64,000 nt of DNA from Ralstonia condita (GTDB taxonomy: Bacteria; Pseudomonadota; Gammaproteobacteria; Burkholderiales; Burkholderiaceae). The position numbers and the translations under genes are program-made. Under the pieces are notes generated by a model. That model searched no databases and was not told the DNA's origin. It saw nothing but the letters and a program-made list of their open reading frames with translations. The DNA lies in contig NZ_CATYWO010000001.1 of the NCBI RefSeq assembly GCF_958405655.1, forward strand, positions 372,001 to 436,000, read 5' to 3'. Below, one piece after another: positions 1 through 8,200 of the stretch (position 1 is the first letter of the stretch; every line of letters begins with the position of its first letter).

Positions 1-731
1 TGCTCGAGAACAAGGCGTTCGCGCGCTGGGTCAGCCGCAACGTGCATGCGCACCGCGTGCCGGGTTATGCGTCGGTGACGCTGTCGCTCAAGCCGGGCGT
101 TGCGCTGCCCCCGGGGGACGCGACGGCCGAGCAGATGTCGCTGGTGGCGGATTGGTCCGAGCGCTTTGGTTTTGGCGAGCTGCGTGTCGCGCACGAGCAG
201 AACCTGATCCTGCCCGATGTGAAGAAGCACGACCTGTTCGCGCTGTGGCAACTGGCCAAGGAGCATGGCATGGCTACCGCCAACATCGGCCTGCTGACCG
301 ACATCATTGCGTGCCCCGGCGGCGATTTCTGCTCGCTGGCCAACGCCAAGTCGATCCCCATCGCGCAGGCGATCCAGGCGCGCTTCGACAACCTCGATTA
401 CGTATACGACCTGGGCGAGCTGTCGCTCAACATCTCGGGCTGCATGAACTCATGCGGACACCACCACGTCGGCAACATCGGCATTCTGGGCGTCGACAAG
501 AACGATGAGGAGTGGTACCAGGTGTCGCTCGGCGGCGCGCAAGGCAACGACTCCGCATTGGGCAAGGTGATCGGTCCTTCGTTCAAGGCCGAAGAAATGC
601 CCGACGTGATCGAACGCATCATCGATACGTTCGTCGCTCACCGCACGGAAGACGAGCTGTTCATCGACACCTACAACCGCATCGGCATGGCTCCGTTCAA
701 GGAACGCGTCTATGTCCGTGAAGCTGCCTAA
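1..731 (+). CDS. cysI: Sulfite/nitrite reductase hemoprotein, C-terminal part (partial at window start)
   Basis: This is the 3' end of a siroheme-dependent reductase that makes sulfide from sulfite. The reading frame is open from base 3, and the start lies outside the window. The second half carries the siroheme/4Fe-4S ligand pattern: ACPGGDFCS followed by SGCMNSCGHHHVGNIG. Both are family signatures, and the four cysteines bind the cubane that bridges to siroheme. The APS reductase and ATP sulfurylase genes downstream argue for assimilatory sulfite reduction rather than nitrite reduction. It is probably the first gene seen of a long cys operon. Confidence 0.93.
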   Translation, partial: LENKAFARWVSRNVHAHRVPGYASVTLSLKPGVALPPGDATAEQMSLVADWSERFGFGELRVAHEQNLILPDVKKHDLFALWQLAKEHGMATANIGLLTDIIACPGGDFCSLANAKSIPIAQAIQARFDNLDYVYDLGELSLNISGCMNSCGHHHVGNIGILGVDKNDEEWYQVSLGGAQGNDSALGKVIGPSFKAEEMPDVIERIIDTFVAHRTEDELFIDTYNRIGMAPFKERVYVREAA

Positions 732-740
732 GCCGAGGGA

Positions 741-1292
741 ATGAACATGAGCAAGATCATCAAGCTGCTGAACGCCGCACCGCAAATCGTGGCCGATGAC
801 TGGACTGTGCTGCGCGTGCCCGAGGGTGGCGAGCTGACGCAGGCCGATGTCGATGCCGCCGCGCATGCCATCGTGCCGCTGGCCTACTGGGCAGCCAACC
901 GCGACGCGCTGCTCGGCCGCGCCCGCGCTGGCACGCTGGCGGTGTGGCTCGCTCCGGACGACGAGCCGTTCGCGCTGGAGGCTGACCTGCCGAACCTGCC
1001 GCTGGTGGCGGTGGATTTCCCGGTCTTTCGTGACGGCCGCGGCTACAGCACCGCGTTCCTGCTGCGCCAGCGCCTGGGCTTCACGCGTGAGTTGCGCGCC
1101 ATTGGCGACGTGCTGCGCGATCAGCTCGACTTCATGCGCCGTTGCGGTTTTGACGCCTACGCCGTGCGTGCAGACAAGAACATCGACGACGCACTGAATG
1201 GCTTTGGCGAGATCAGCGTGCGCTATCAAGGCGCCGTCGACGAGCCGCGCCCGCTGTTCCGCCGCGAGCGTGCTGTCCAGGAGGCCGCGTGA
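741..1292 (+). CDS. DUF934 family protein of the sulfate assimilation operon
   Basis: A 183-residue cytoplasmic protein of the DUF934 family, which commonly sits between sulfite reductase and APS reductase genes in proteobacteria. No catalytic motif is evident. The C-terminal half (LRQRLGFTRELRAIGDVLRD and LDFMRRCGFDAYAVR) is the conserved part. It starts 9 bases after cysI behind a GAGGGA ribosome-binding site. A second ATG two codons downstream is possible. It overlaps the next gene by four bases, so co-translation is likely. A helper role for sulfite reductase is inferred from context only. Confidence 0.88.
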   Translation: MNMSKIIKLLNAAPQIVADDWTVLRVPEGGELTQADVDAAAHAIVPLAYWAANRDALLGRARAGTLAVWLAPDDEPFALEADLPNLPLVAVDFPVFRDGRGYSTAFLLRQRLGFTRELRAIGDVLRDQLDFMRRCGFDAYAVRADKNIDDALNGFGEISVRYQGAVDEPRPLFRRERAVQEAA

Positions 1293-2131
1293 GCCTGAGT
1301 GACGCACAAGAAGGCCAAGAGATCGCCGTGTCTGAAGTGCCGGTGTCCGCAATCGGGCGCCCTGTGCTGTGGGCGCGCCCCGTCTACACCGGCACCGCGG
1401 AAGCCCTGGCCGCCAAGGAAGCTGCGCTGTTTGAGCGCCTGGCCGAGATTGCCGCCAAGCACGGCGTGGCGAAGTTCGCCACCAGCCTGGCCGCCGAAGA
1501 CATGGTCGTGACCGATGCCATCCTGCGCAGCCCCGAAGCCGTACGCGCGCACCTGCCGATCTTCACGCTGCAAACCGGGCGCCTGCATGCCGAAACGCTC
1601 GCGATGCTCGACCGCATCCGCGCGCACTACGGTTACGCGATCGAGCAATACACACCGGACGCTCGCGCGGTGGAAGCCTACGTACGCGACCATAGCCTCA
1701 ACGCCTTTTACGACAGCATCGAGCTGCGCAAGGCCTGCTGCAACATCCGCAAGGTGGTGCCGCTGAACCGCGCACTGAAAGACGCCGACGCATGGCTCAC
1801 GGGCCAGCGCCGCGAGCAGGCTGTCACCCGTGCCGACCTGCCGTTTGCCGAAGACGACACCGCGCGCGGCATCGCCAAGTACAACCCGCTGTTCGACTGG
1901 TCCGAGGCCGAAGTCTGGGCTTACCTCGAGCAGCACAACGTGCCGACCAACGCGCTGCATGACAAGGGCTATCCCAGCATTGGCTGCGAGCCCTGCACGC
2001 GCGCGGTGCGTGCCGGCGAGGACGTGCGTGCCGGCCGGTGGTGGTGGGAATCGCGCGACAGCAAGGAATGCGGTCTGCATGCGGCAAATGCGGTGACAAA
2101 TTCGGCGACGAATCTGTCGCAAAAGAATTGA
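1289..2131 (+). CDS. cysH: Assimilatory adenylyl-sulfate (APS) reductase
   Basis: Reduces APS to sulfite with thioredoxin or glutaredoxin. The 280-residue protein has the CC pair near residues 150-151 and a CxxC (GCEPC) further on. These are the ligands of the 4Fe-4S cluster that separates APS reductases from cluster-free PAPS reductases. The catalytic ECGLH lies at about 260-264. The start is GTG, overlapping the DUF934 stop, with AGGAGG four bases upstream. No cysC (APS kinase) gene is seen here, which fits direct APS use. A 16-residue tail follows ECGLH. Confidence 0.94.
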   Translation: MSLSDAQEGQEIAVSEVPVSAIGRPVLWARPVYTGTAEALAAKEAALFERLAEIAAKHGVAKFATSLAAEDMVVTDAILRSPEAVRAHLPIFTLQTGRLHAETLAMLDRIRAHYGYAIEQYTPDARAVEAYVRDHSLNAFYDSIELRKACCNIRKVVPLNRALKDADAWLTGQRREQAVTRADLPFAEDDTARGIAKYNPLFDWSEAEVWAYLEQHNVPTNALHDKGYPSIGCEPCTRAVRAGEDVRAGRWWWESRDSKECGLHAANAVTNSATNLSQKN

Positions 2132-2151
2132 GCGAAAGCGAAGGAAGAACC

Positions 2152-3102
2152 ATGGGAGTGATGAGCGAGATCCCCGGCACGGCGCTGACGCCTGTGCAGA
2201 ACGAACACCTCGACTGGCTCGAAGCCGAGTCGATCTACATCATCCGCGAGGTGGTGGCCGAGTGCCGCAACCCGGCGCTGCTGTTCTCGGGCGGCAAGGA
2301 TTCGATCGTCATGCTGCATCTGGCGCTCAAGGCCTTCCGCCTGGGCGATCGCAAGATCGAGCTGCCGTTCCCGCTGGTGCACATCGACACGGGGCACAAC
2401 TACCCGGAAGTGATCACCTTCCGCGACGAGCAGGTTGCCAAGCTCGGCGCGCGCCTGGTGGTCGGGCATGTGGAAGATTCCATCAAGCGCGGCACCGTGC
2501 GCCTGCGCAAGGAAACCGATTCGCGCAACGCGGCACAGGCCGTCACGCTGCTGGAAACCATCGAATCGCACGGCTTCGACGCCCTGATGGGCGGTGCCCG
2601 CCGCGATGAAGAAAAGGCCCGCGCGAAGGAACGCATCTTCTCGTTCCGCGACGAGTTCGGCCAGTGGGATCCGAAGGCCCAGCGCCCGGAACTCTGGAGC
2701 CTGTACAACGCCCGCATGGCGCAGGGCGAACAGATGCGCGTGTTCCCGATCTCCAACTGGACGGAACTCGACGTGTGGCAGTACATCGCTCGCGAGAACC
2801 TGGCCCTGCCGCCGATCTACTACGCGCATCAACGTGAAGTCGTGCGCAAGAACGGCCTGCTGGTGCCGGTGACGTCGATCACGCCCAAGGCCGATGGCGA
2901 CGTGAGTGAAGTCCTGTCGGTGCGCTTCCGCACCGTGGGCGACATCAGCTGCACGTGCCCGGTGGCGAGCACCGCCGCCACGCCGGCCGAGATCATCGCC
3001 GAGACGGCCGTCACCGAAATCACCGAACGCGGCGCCACGCGCATGGACGACCAGACGAGCGAAGCCTCGATGGAAAAGCGCAAGAAGGAAGGGTATTTCT
3101 GA
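2152..3102 (+). CDS. cysD: Sulfate adenylyltransferase small subunit
   Basis: The catalytic PP-loop subunit of ATP sulfurylase, which makes APS from sulfate and ATP together with CysN. The pyrophosphate-binding SGGKDS lies at residues 46-51 of the 316-residue protein. The family C-terminus, ending in MEKRKKEGYF, is intact. I placed the start at the ATG behind AAGGAAG, 20 bases after cysH. The open frame runs further upstream but only as a shadow of cysH. The next ATG, three codons later, is an alternative. It is the third enzyme gene of the operon. Confidence 0.95.
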   Translation: MGVMSEIPGTALTPVQNEHLDWLEAESIYIIREVVAECRNPALLFSGGKDSIVMLHLALKAFRLGDRKIELPFPLVHIDTGHNYPEVITFRDEQVAKLGARLVVGHVEDSIKRGTVRLRKETDSRNAAQAVTLLETIESHGFDALMGGARRDEEKARAKERIFSFRDEFGQWDPKAQRPELWSLYNARMAQGEQMRVFPISNWTELDVWQYIARENLALPPIYYAHQREVVRKNGLLVPVTSITPKADGDVSEVLSVRFRTVGDISCTCPVASTAATPAEIIAETAVTEITERGATRMDDQTSEASMEKRKKEGYF

Positions 3103-3104
3103 TC

Positions 3105-4424
3105 ATGACAACGCATTCGACGCATCCTGCATCGCACCAAGGCCTGCTGCGCTTCATCACCGCCGGTTCCGTTGACGACGGCAAGAGCACGCTGATCGGC
3201 CGCCTGCTGTACGACAGCAAGGCCGTGCTGACCGACCAGCTGCAAGCGCTGGCCAACGCCAAGAACAAGCGCACTGCCGGCGAGCAGATCGACTTCTCGC
3301 TGCTGACCGACGGCCTGGAAGCCGAGCGCGAGCAGGGCATCACGATCGACGTGGCGTACCGCTATTTCTCGACTGCGCGTCGCAAGTTCATCATTGCCGA
3401 CACGCCGGGCCACGAGCAGTACACCCGCAACATGGTGACCGGCGCCTCGACCGCGCACGCTGCCATCATCCTGATCGATGCCACGCGTGTGACGACCGTC
3501 GATGGCAAGACGGAGCTGCTGGCCCAGACCAAGCGCCATTCGGCCATCGTCAAGCTGCTGGAGCTGCAACATGTGATCGTGGCCATCAACAAGATGGATC
3601 TGGTCGACTACAGCGAAACGCGCTTCAACGAAATCCGTACCGCCTACGATGCATTGGCCACGCAACTGGGTCTGCGCGACGTCCGTTATGTGCCGGTGTC
3701 GGCGCTGCGCGGCGACAACATCGTGCACGCATCGGAAGGCATGCCGTGGTATCAGGGCGAGCCGCTGCTGGCTTTGCTCGAAGACCTGAAGGTGGAAGAG
3801 ACCGCTCCGGCGGGCGACGATGCGCTGCGCTTTCCGGTGCAGCTGGTGGCGCGCCAGGATGGCTCGCAAGCCGATGATTTCCGCGGCTACATGGGTCGTG
3901 TGGAAGCCGGCACCGTGCGTGTCGGCCAAGCCGTGCGCGTGCTGCCCGCCAACCGCGAAACCACGGTGGCTGAAGTGCTGACGCCCAATGGCGCAGCTGA
4001 ATCCGCCGGCCCCGGCGAGACCATCACCGTGCGCCTGGCGGACGATGTGGACATCTCGCGCGGCGACACCATCGTCGCTGCCCCGACCACTGCCGCCAAC
4101 GCAGCCAAGAAACTGCATGCCGACCTGTGCTGGTTCGACGAACACGAACTGAACCCGGCCCGCAAATACGTGCTCAAGCACACCACGGCCACCGTGTTTG
4201 CACGGGTGTCGGATGTGGAGCGCGTGCTCGACGTGCATACGCTGTCGCACGAAACCGGCCGCAAGCAGATCGCGCTCAACGATATCGGTACGGTCAATAT
4301 CAGCCTGCAGAAGCCGATCGTGTGCGACGCGTACGGTGATAACCCGGCGACCGGCGCGTTCATCCTAGTGGACGAATCGACGCACCATACGGTGGCGGCT
4401 GGCATGATCCGTGCATTTTCCTGA
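3105..4424 (+). CDS. cysN: Sulfate adenylyltransferase large subunit (GTPase)
   Basis: The EF-Tu-like GTPase subunit of ATP sulfurylase; GTP hydrolysis drives APS formation. The 439-residue protein shows the G1 loop GSVDDGKS (about 21-28), G3 DTPGH (about 99) and G4 NKMD (about 162), followed by beta-barrel domains. It is shorter than CysNC fusions and has no APS kinase domain. It begins two bases after the cysD stop, so translational coupling is likely. The 150-bp upstream extension of the frame lies inside cysD and was discarded. Confidence 0.95.
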   Translation: MTTHSTHPASHQGLLRFITAGSVDDGKSTLIGRLLYDSKAVLTDQLQALANAKNKRTAGEQIDFSLLTDGLEAEREQGITIDVAYRYFSTARRKFIIADTPGHEQYTRNMVTGASTAHAAIILIDATRVTTVDGKTELLAQTKRHSAIVKLLELQHVIVAINKMDLVDYSETRFNEIRTAYDALATQLGLRDVRYVPVSALRGDNIVHASEGMPWYQGEPLLALLEDLKVEETAPAGDDALRFPVQLVARQDGSQADDFRGYMGRVEAGTVRVGQAVRVLPANRETTVAEVLTPNGAAESAGPGETITVRLADDVDISRGDTIVAAPTTAANAAKKLHADLCWFDEHELNPARKYVLKHTTATVFARVSDVERVLDVHTLSHETGRKQIALNDIGTVNISLQKPIVCDAYGDNPATGAFILVDESTHHTVAAGMIRAFS

Positions 4425-4431
4425 TGTGGAT

Positions 4432-4451
4432 GGGGCGCGGTAATGCGCCCC
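4432..4451 (+). other. Intercistronic hairpin between cysN and cobA
   Basis: A perfect 7-bp GC stem, GGGGCGC/GCGCCCC, with a GGTAAT loop sits just after the cysN stop. No T-run follows, so it does not look like an intrinsic terminator. It may stabilise or process the mRNA between cysN and the methyltransferase gene. Confidence 0.45.
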
Positions 4452-4478
4452 GCAGGAAAAAGCAAAGGAATCTAGGCA

Positions 4479-5285
4479 ATGGAAGCGAAAACCCCCAAAA
4501 CACTCGGCCACGTGAGCCTGATTGGTGCCGGCCCCGGCGCGGCGGACCTCATCACGGTGCGCGGTGCACGATTGTTGGGCGAAGCCGAGGTCGTGCTGCA
4601 TGACGCACTGGTCTCGCCCGAGGTCTTCCAGTACTGCCCGCAGGCGGTGCTGATTGCGGTCGGCAAGCGCTGCGGCAAGCGTTCGACCGCGCAGCGCTTC
4701 ATCAATCGCCAACTCGTCGACCTGGCCACCAAGTACCAGCGCGTCGTGCGTCTGAAGGGTGGCGATCCGATGCTGTTTGGCCGTGCTGACGAGGAACTGC
4801 AGGCGCTCGAGCAGGCCGGCATCGACTACGAAGTCGTACCAGGCATTACCGCTGCGCTGGCAGCCGCGTCCGCCATCCGCCAGCCGCTAACCAAGCGCGG
4901 CGTCGCCCGCAGCGTGGCGTTCGTTACGCAAGCCAAGGCGGCCGATCCGGATACGCCGCAACCCGAAGCCGTCGTGCCGGAACCCGCGGCGCAGGCCGAT
5001 TCGCTCGTCTACTACATGGGCCGCGATCAAGCCGCTTCCATCGCTGCAGACCTGATCGCCCGTGGCCGCGCCCCGTCGACGCCTGCCTGGGTGGTCGAGG
5101 CTGCCACCACGCCCGAGCAGCGCTCGGCCTGTTTCACGCTGCGGCAAATGGCCGATGGCGCCGCTGCGCAGTGGATCAACCCTGAGCATCCGAGCTTGCT
5201 GATGATCGGCGACGCGTTTGCCGCGCGGGCCACGGCATCCGCGCCGGAAGTCCTCGTCAGCGAGCCGCACATCCTGGCCGCCTGA
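4479..5285 (+). CDS. cobA: Uroporphyrinogen-III C-methyltransferase
   Basis: Transfers two SAM methyl groups to uroporphyrinogen III to give precorrin-2, the branch point to siroheme and cobalamin. At 268 residues it is a stand-alone SUMT, without the CysG dehydrogenase/chelatase half. Signatures are VSLIGAGPGAADLIT at the N-terminus, RLKGGDPMLFGR near residue 90 and VVPGITAALAAAS near 115. Its place after cysN suggests siroheme supply for the sulfite reductase at the head of the cluster. A sirohydrochlorin chelatase gene lies 1.3 kb downstream on the other strand. Confidence 0.93.
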   Translation: MEAKTPKTLGHVSLIGAGPGAADLITVRGARLLGEAEVVLHDALVSPEVFQYCPQAVLIAVGKRCGKRSTAQRFINRQLVDLATKYQRVVRLKGGDPMLFGRADEELQALEQAGIDYEVVPGITAALAAASAIRQPLTKRGVARSVAFVTQAKAADPDTPQPEAVVPEPAAQADSLVYYMGRDQAASIAADLIARGRAPSTPAWVVEAATTPEQRSACFTLRQMADGAAAQWINPEHPSLLMIGDAFAARATASAPEVLVSEPHILAA

Positions 5286-5292
5286 GCGACGC

Positions 5293-5580
5293 TCAGAACG
5301 CCAGCGCCACCTTCCCGAACACCGTTCCGGCTTCCATCGCCCGGAACGCCTCCCGCGCTTCCTGCCACGGCCGTACCTGATCGACGATCGGGTGCAAGCC
5401 GTGCAGCGCCAGCGCCCGGTTCATCGCCTCGAATGACGCGCGCGATCCGATCGACGCTGGCCGGATCACCCCTTGCGCGCGAAAATCTCCAGCGGATTCA
5501 CGCCACCCTCGCGCCCGGCCAGATAGCCGACCAAGTGGATCTGCCCGCCCACCCGCAACGCTTTCAGCGAGCGCGCGACG
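5293..5580 (-). pseudogene. 3' remnant of a zinc-type/MDR alcohol dehydrogenase
   Basis: Read on the minus strand, one frame gives SLKALRVGGQIHLVGY... through NPLEIFARKG and then hits a stop. Another frame resumes with SIGSRASFEAMNRALALHG and ends FGKVALAF at a proper stop. Together they are the last third of a medium-chain dehydrogenase/reductase (NADPH:quinone oxidoreductase-like). A single missing base in the G-run near 5474 explains the shift. The N-terminal two-thirds, including the coenzyme fold, is absent. It abuts the LysR remnant head to head. Confidence 0.82.
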
Positions 5581-6196
5581 GGTGAACCGGAAGGTGTGTT
5601 GCGTGTGGGCGTGAGCCACGCCGTGGGCGATGTGCGATTCGCGCGCGTACTGTCTGGCCTGCGGGAGCGCTATCCCGCGGTGTCGTTTCGCCTGAGCTGC
5701 GAGTGGGGCGGCGTCTTGCGCGAGCGCCTCCAGCGCGCCGAACTTGACGCAGCCCTGTGGCTCGCGCCGTCCCGCGCCCATGGCCGCCATGCCGGTGAAG
5801 GCATCCGCGTGATCGGCGCCGAGCCGGTCAGCCTGATTGCCGCGCCGTCCCGCAGGCTGCCACACGCGTTATCAATGGCGCAGGTCCGGGACGAGGCCTG
5901 GGTGCTGAACCCGGCCGGCTGCGAGATGCGCGCGTGGTTGCTGGGCCGCTACGAGGCTGACCGGGTGACGCCCAACGTGGCTGCCGAGGTGCAGTCGGTG
6001 CCATTGCAGCACGCGCTGGTGGCGGAGGGCTTTGGATTGGGCTTCGCGCCGTTGCGCCTCATCGGCGCGCAGCTTGATGAGGGTTCACTATCGGCGCACA
6101 AGCTGGCAGCGGGCGCCGTCGCTCGGCCGGCTGGGGCGCGTAGTGGACGCGCTCGAATCGGCATTGTGCGCGGAAGCCGTGGTGGCGCGTGATTGA
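5578..6196 (+). pseudogene. 3' remnant of a LysR-type regulator
   Basis: The open frame encodes a LysR substrate-binding domain from GEPEGVLRVGVSHAVGD to about LIGAQLDEGSL, with no helix-turn-helix upstream. Near 6095-6120 the frame shifts. The natural C-terminus LGRVVDALESALCAEAVV is found in a different frame and ends at 6196. The gene therefore lacks its first ~90 codons and carries a frameshift. Divergent LysR/dehydrogenase pairs are common, so one deletion probably removed both 5' ends and the shared promoter. Confidence 0.8.
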
Positions 6197-6222
6197 CCTA
6201 ACGTTCCTTTCGGGTGCCTGCC

Positions 6223-6624
6223 ATGCCGCACGTGATCATCGAATACACCGCCAATGTCGAAGCCGAGGCGCGCATTCCGGAGCTGATGCGCGCGCTCAAC
6301 GATGTCCTGATCCGCCATGCCGATGTGTTTGCCACGGGCGGCATCCGCACGCGCGCGCTGCGGCTGGATCAATACCGCATGGCGGATGGCGCGGCGGACG
6401 ACGCCTTCATTCACGTGACGTTCAGGATCAGTGCTGGTCGGCCCAAAGCGGTCACGGGGCCCGTCTGCGACGATATGTTCGCAGCCATGCGCGAGCATCT
6501 GGCGGGTGTGTTTGCGCGACGCTATCTCGGCCTGGCGCTGGAACTGGTGGAGTTCGATACGCACGGGTTCCATGTCGAGAACAACGTGCACGGGCGCTTT
6601 CAGCGCACGCTGGAACCGCAGTAG
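6223..6624 (+). CDS. 5-carboxymethyl-2-hydroxymuconate isomerase-like tautomerase
   Basis: A 133-residue member of the CHMI family of the tautomerase superfamily. It begins Met-Pro, so processing leaves the catalytic N-terminal proline (MPHVIIEYTANV). The C-terminal ELVEFDTHGFHVENNVHGRF is typical of the family. I chose the ATG at 6223 over the GTG nine bases upstream for the Pro1 reason. No other homoprotocatechuate genes are nearby, so the physiological substrate is uncertain. It is the first intact gene after the pseudogene scar. Confidence 0.85.
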   Translation: MPHVIIEYTANVEAEARIPELMRALNDVLIRHADVFATGGIRTRALRLDQYRMADGAADDAFIHVTFRISAGRPKAVTGPVCDDMFAAMREHLAGVFARRYLGLALELVEFDTHGFHVENNVHGRFQRTLEPQ

Positions 6625-6632
6625 GGGGGGGG

Positions 6633-7004
6633 CTAGCCGAGCTGTCGTGCGCAATAGCCGGCGATGGCGTCGAGCACGCCGTCATCTTCGCCGACGGCGT
6701 CAGCGCAATGGATGGAGAGGGTCGGGTGGGCCTGCACGCATTGCGCGACGAGCGCCGGGAGGTCGCGCCGCAAGTGGCCGCCCTGACCAAAGAACACCGG
6801 CACGATGGTGACGCGTTGCGTGCCCGCGGCGGCCAGCTCATCGATGGTGCTCGGCAGGTCCGGCGTCATCAATTCAAGAAACGCGAGCCGGACATCCACC
6901 GCGGGCTGCTGGGCGGCCAGGCGCGTGCGCAGGCGGTCAAACGGCTCGCGCCAGCGGGCGTCGCGCGCACCGTGCGCAAAGAGGATGAGGGCGCGCGCTG
7001 CCAT
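6633..7004 (-). CDS. cbiX: Sirohydrochlorin chelatase (short CbiX type)
   Basis: Inserts Fe2+ or Co2+ into sirohydrochlorin. The 123-residue protein matches the short single-domain CbiX form. It has the metal-binding histidine in LILFAHGARD and a second in FFGQGGHLRRDLP. It follows lptG with a one-base overlap (TGATG), so it is probably expressed from the lptF-lptG transcript. Iron insertion for siroheme is likely given the cys cluster and cobA. A role in early-insertion cobalamin synthesis cannot be excluded, but no corrin-ring genes are present here. Confidence 0.88.
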   Translation of the reverse strand: MAARALILFAHGARDARWREPFDRLRTRLAAQQPAVDVRLAFLELMTPDLPSTIDELAAAGTQRVTIVPVFFGQGGHLRRDLPALVAQCVQAHPTLSIHCADAVGEDDGVLDAIAGYCARQLG

Positions 7005-8200
7005 CAGTGACGCTCCACCCAGCGCAGGCTCACCAGTGCGAGCGCCAGGTACAGCGCGCCCGGCACGATGGCCGTGAAGATGGCCGGCCACGTATTCAGC
7101 AGGCCGACGTGCGAGAACAGGTTGTTCACCAACTGGAACGACAGGCCGAGCATGATGCCGCCGAACACCTTCAAGCCGACCGCGCCGGCGCGCGCGTGCA
7201 GATAGGCGAAAGGCAGCGCCAGCGCCATCATCACCAGCACCGTGAAGGGGTAGACGATCTTCTTCCACAGCGCGATCTCGTAGCGCTGCGTGTCCTGCTT
7301 GTTGTCGCGCAGGTGACGGATGTACTGGAACAGATCCAGCGTGGCCATGCGGTCGGGCGTGACCATCAGCACCGACAGGATCTGCGGTGTCAGCTCCGAG
7401 CGCATCTCCTGTTGCGGCAGCTTGACCTGCTCGCCACGGAAGTCCGGCGCGAGCGCGTCGGGTGCGCCCGGCACGGCCTGCACGGTGTCCTGCGGCGTGG
7501 TCGCGCCAGGCTTGCGCGGGAATTCAACGAAGCGCGTTTCCGTGACATCGCTCAGTTGCCAGTTCTGATGGCCCTGGTAGCGGGCCTGCTGGGCCACGCG
7601 AATGGAGCTCAGGCGGTAATCCGAATCAAATTCGTAGATGCGCAGGCCCTTGATGGACTGGTCCGGCTGGAGGCTTCCCACGTTGACGAAGCGGGTGACC
7701 TCGCCGCCCGAGCCGTCAGGCGCGGCAGGACCGCGATCCTTCACCCACACGCCCGAGCGGAACCCGGCCGACACGGTGGCGCCCAGCGCTTCCAGTCGCA
7801 CCTTCTGGGCGTACTCTTCTGCTTTCGGCCCGATGAATTCACCGAAGATGTACGTGACGAGCGCCAGCGGCAGCGCAATCTTGAACAGCGACAGCAGCGC
7901 ACGGCGCGTATCGAGCCCGGCCACGCGAAAGATCGTGAACTCCGACTGGCTCGCCATCTGCGAGAACACATAGATGGCGCTGATGAGTGCCGCCACCGGA
8001 ATCACTTCGTACACACGCGTCGGCGCCTGCAGCATCACGTGGAAGAACGCGACGAGCGTGGTGTAGCGCCCAACCACCGAGCCCAGCTCGCCCAGCATGT
8101 CGAAAAAGATGAACAGTGCCAGCACCGCAAACAGGATGAAGATGAACACCCCGTAGATCTGGCGTGCGAAGTACTTTTCGTAGACTGGCATCTTCATCAT
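7004..8200 (-). CDS. lptG: LPS export ABC transporter permease LptG
   Basis: One of the two permeases of LptB2FG, which extracts lipopolysaccharide from the inner membrane and feeds the LptC/A bridge. The 398-residue protein has the YjgP/YjgQ layout: N-terminal helices (MPVYEKYFARQIYGVFIFI), a large periplasmic beta-jellyroll in the middle and three C-terminal helices. It starts with tandem ATGs in a 4-base overlap with the lptF stop. Codon use matches its neighbours. Confidence 0.95.
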   Translation of the reverse strand: MMKMPVYEKYFARQIYGVFIFILFAVLALFIFFDMLGELGSVVGRYTTLVAFFHVMLQAPTRVYEVIPVAALISAIYVFSQMASQSEFTIFRVAGLDTRRALLSLFKIALPLALVTYIFGEFIGPKAEEYAQKVRLEALGATVSAGFRSGVWVKDRGPAAPDGSGGEVTRFVNVGSLQPDQSIKGLRIYEFDSDYRLSSIRVAQQARYQGHQNWQLSDVTETRFVEFPRKPGATTPQDTVQAVPGAPDALAPDFRGEQVKLPQQEMRSELTPQILSVLMVTPDRMATLDLFQYIRHLRDNKQDTQRYEIALWKKIVYPFTVLVMMALALPFAYLHARAGAVGLKVFGGIMLGLSFQLVNNLFSHVGLLNTWPAIFTAIVPGALYLALALVSLRWVERH

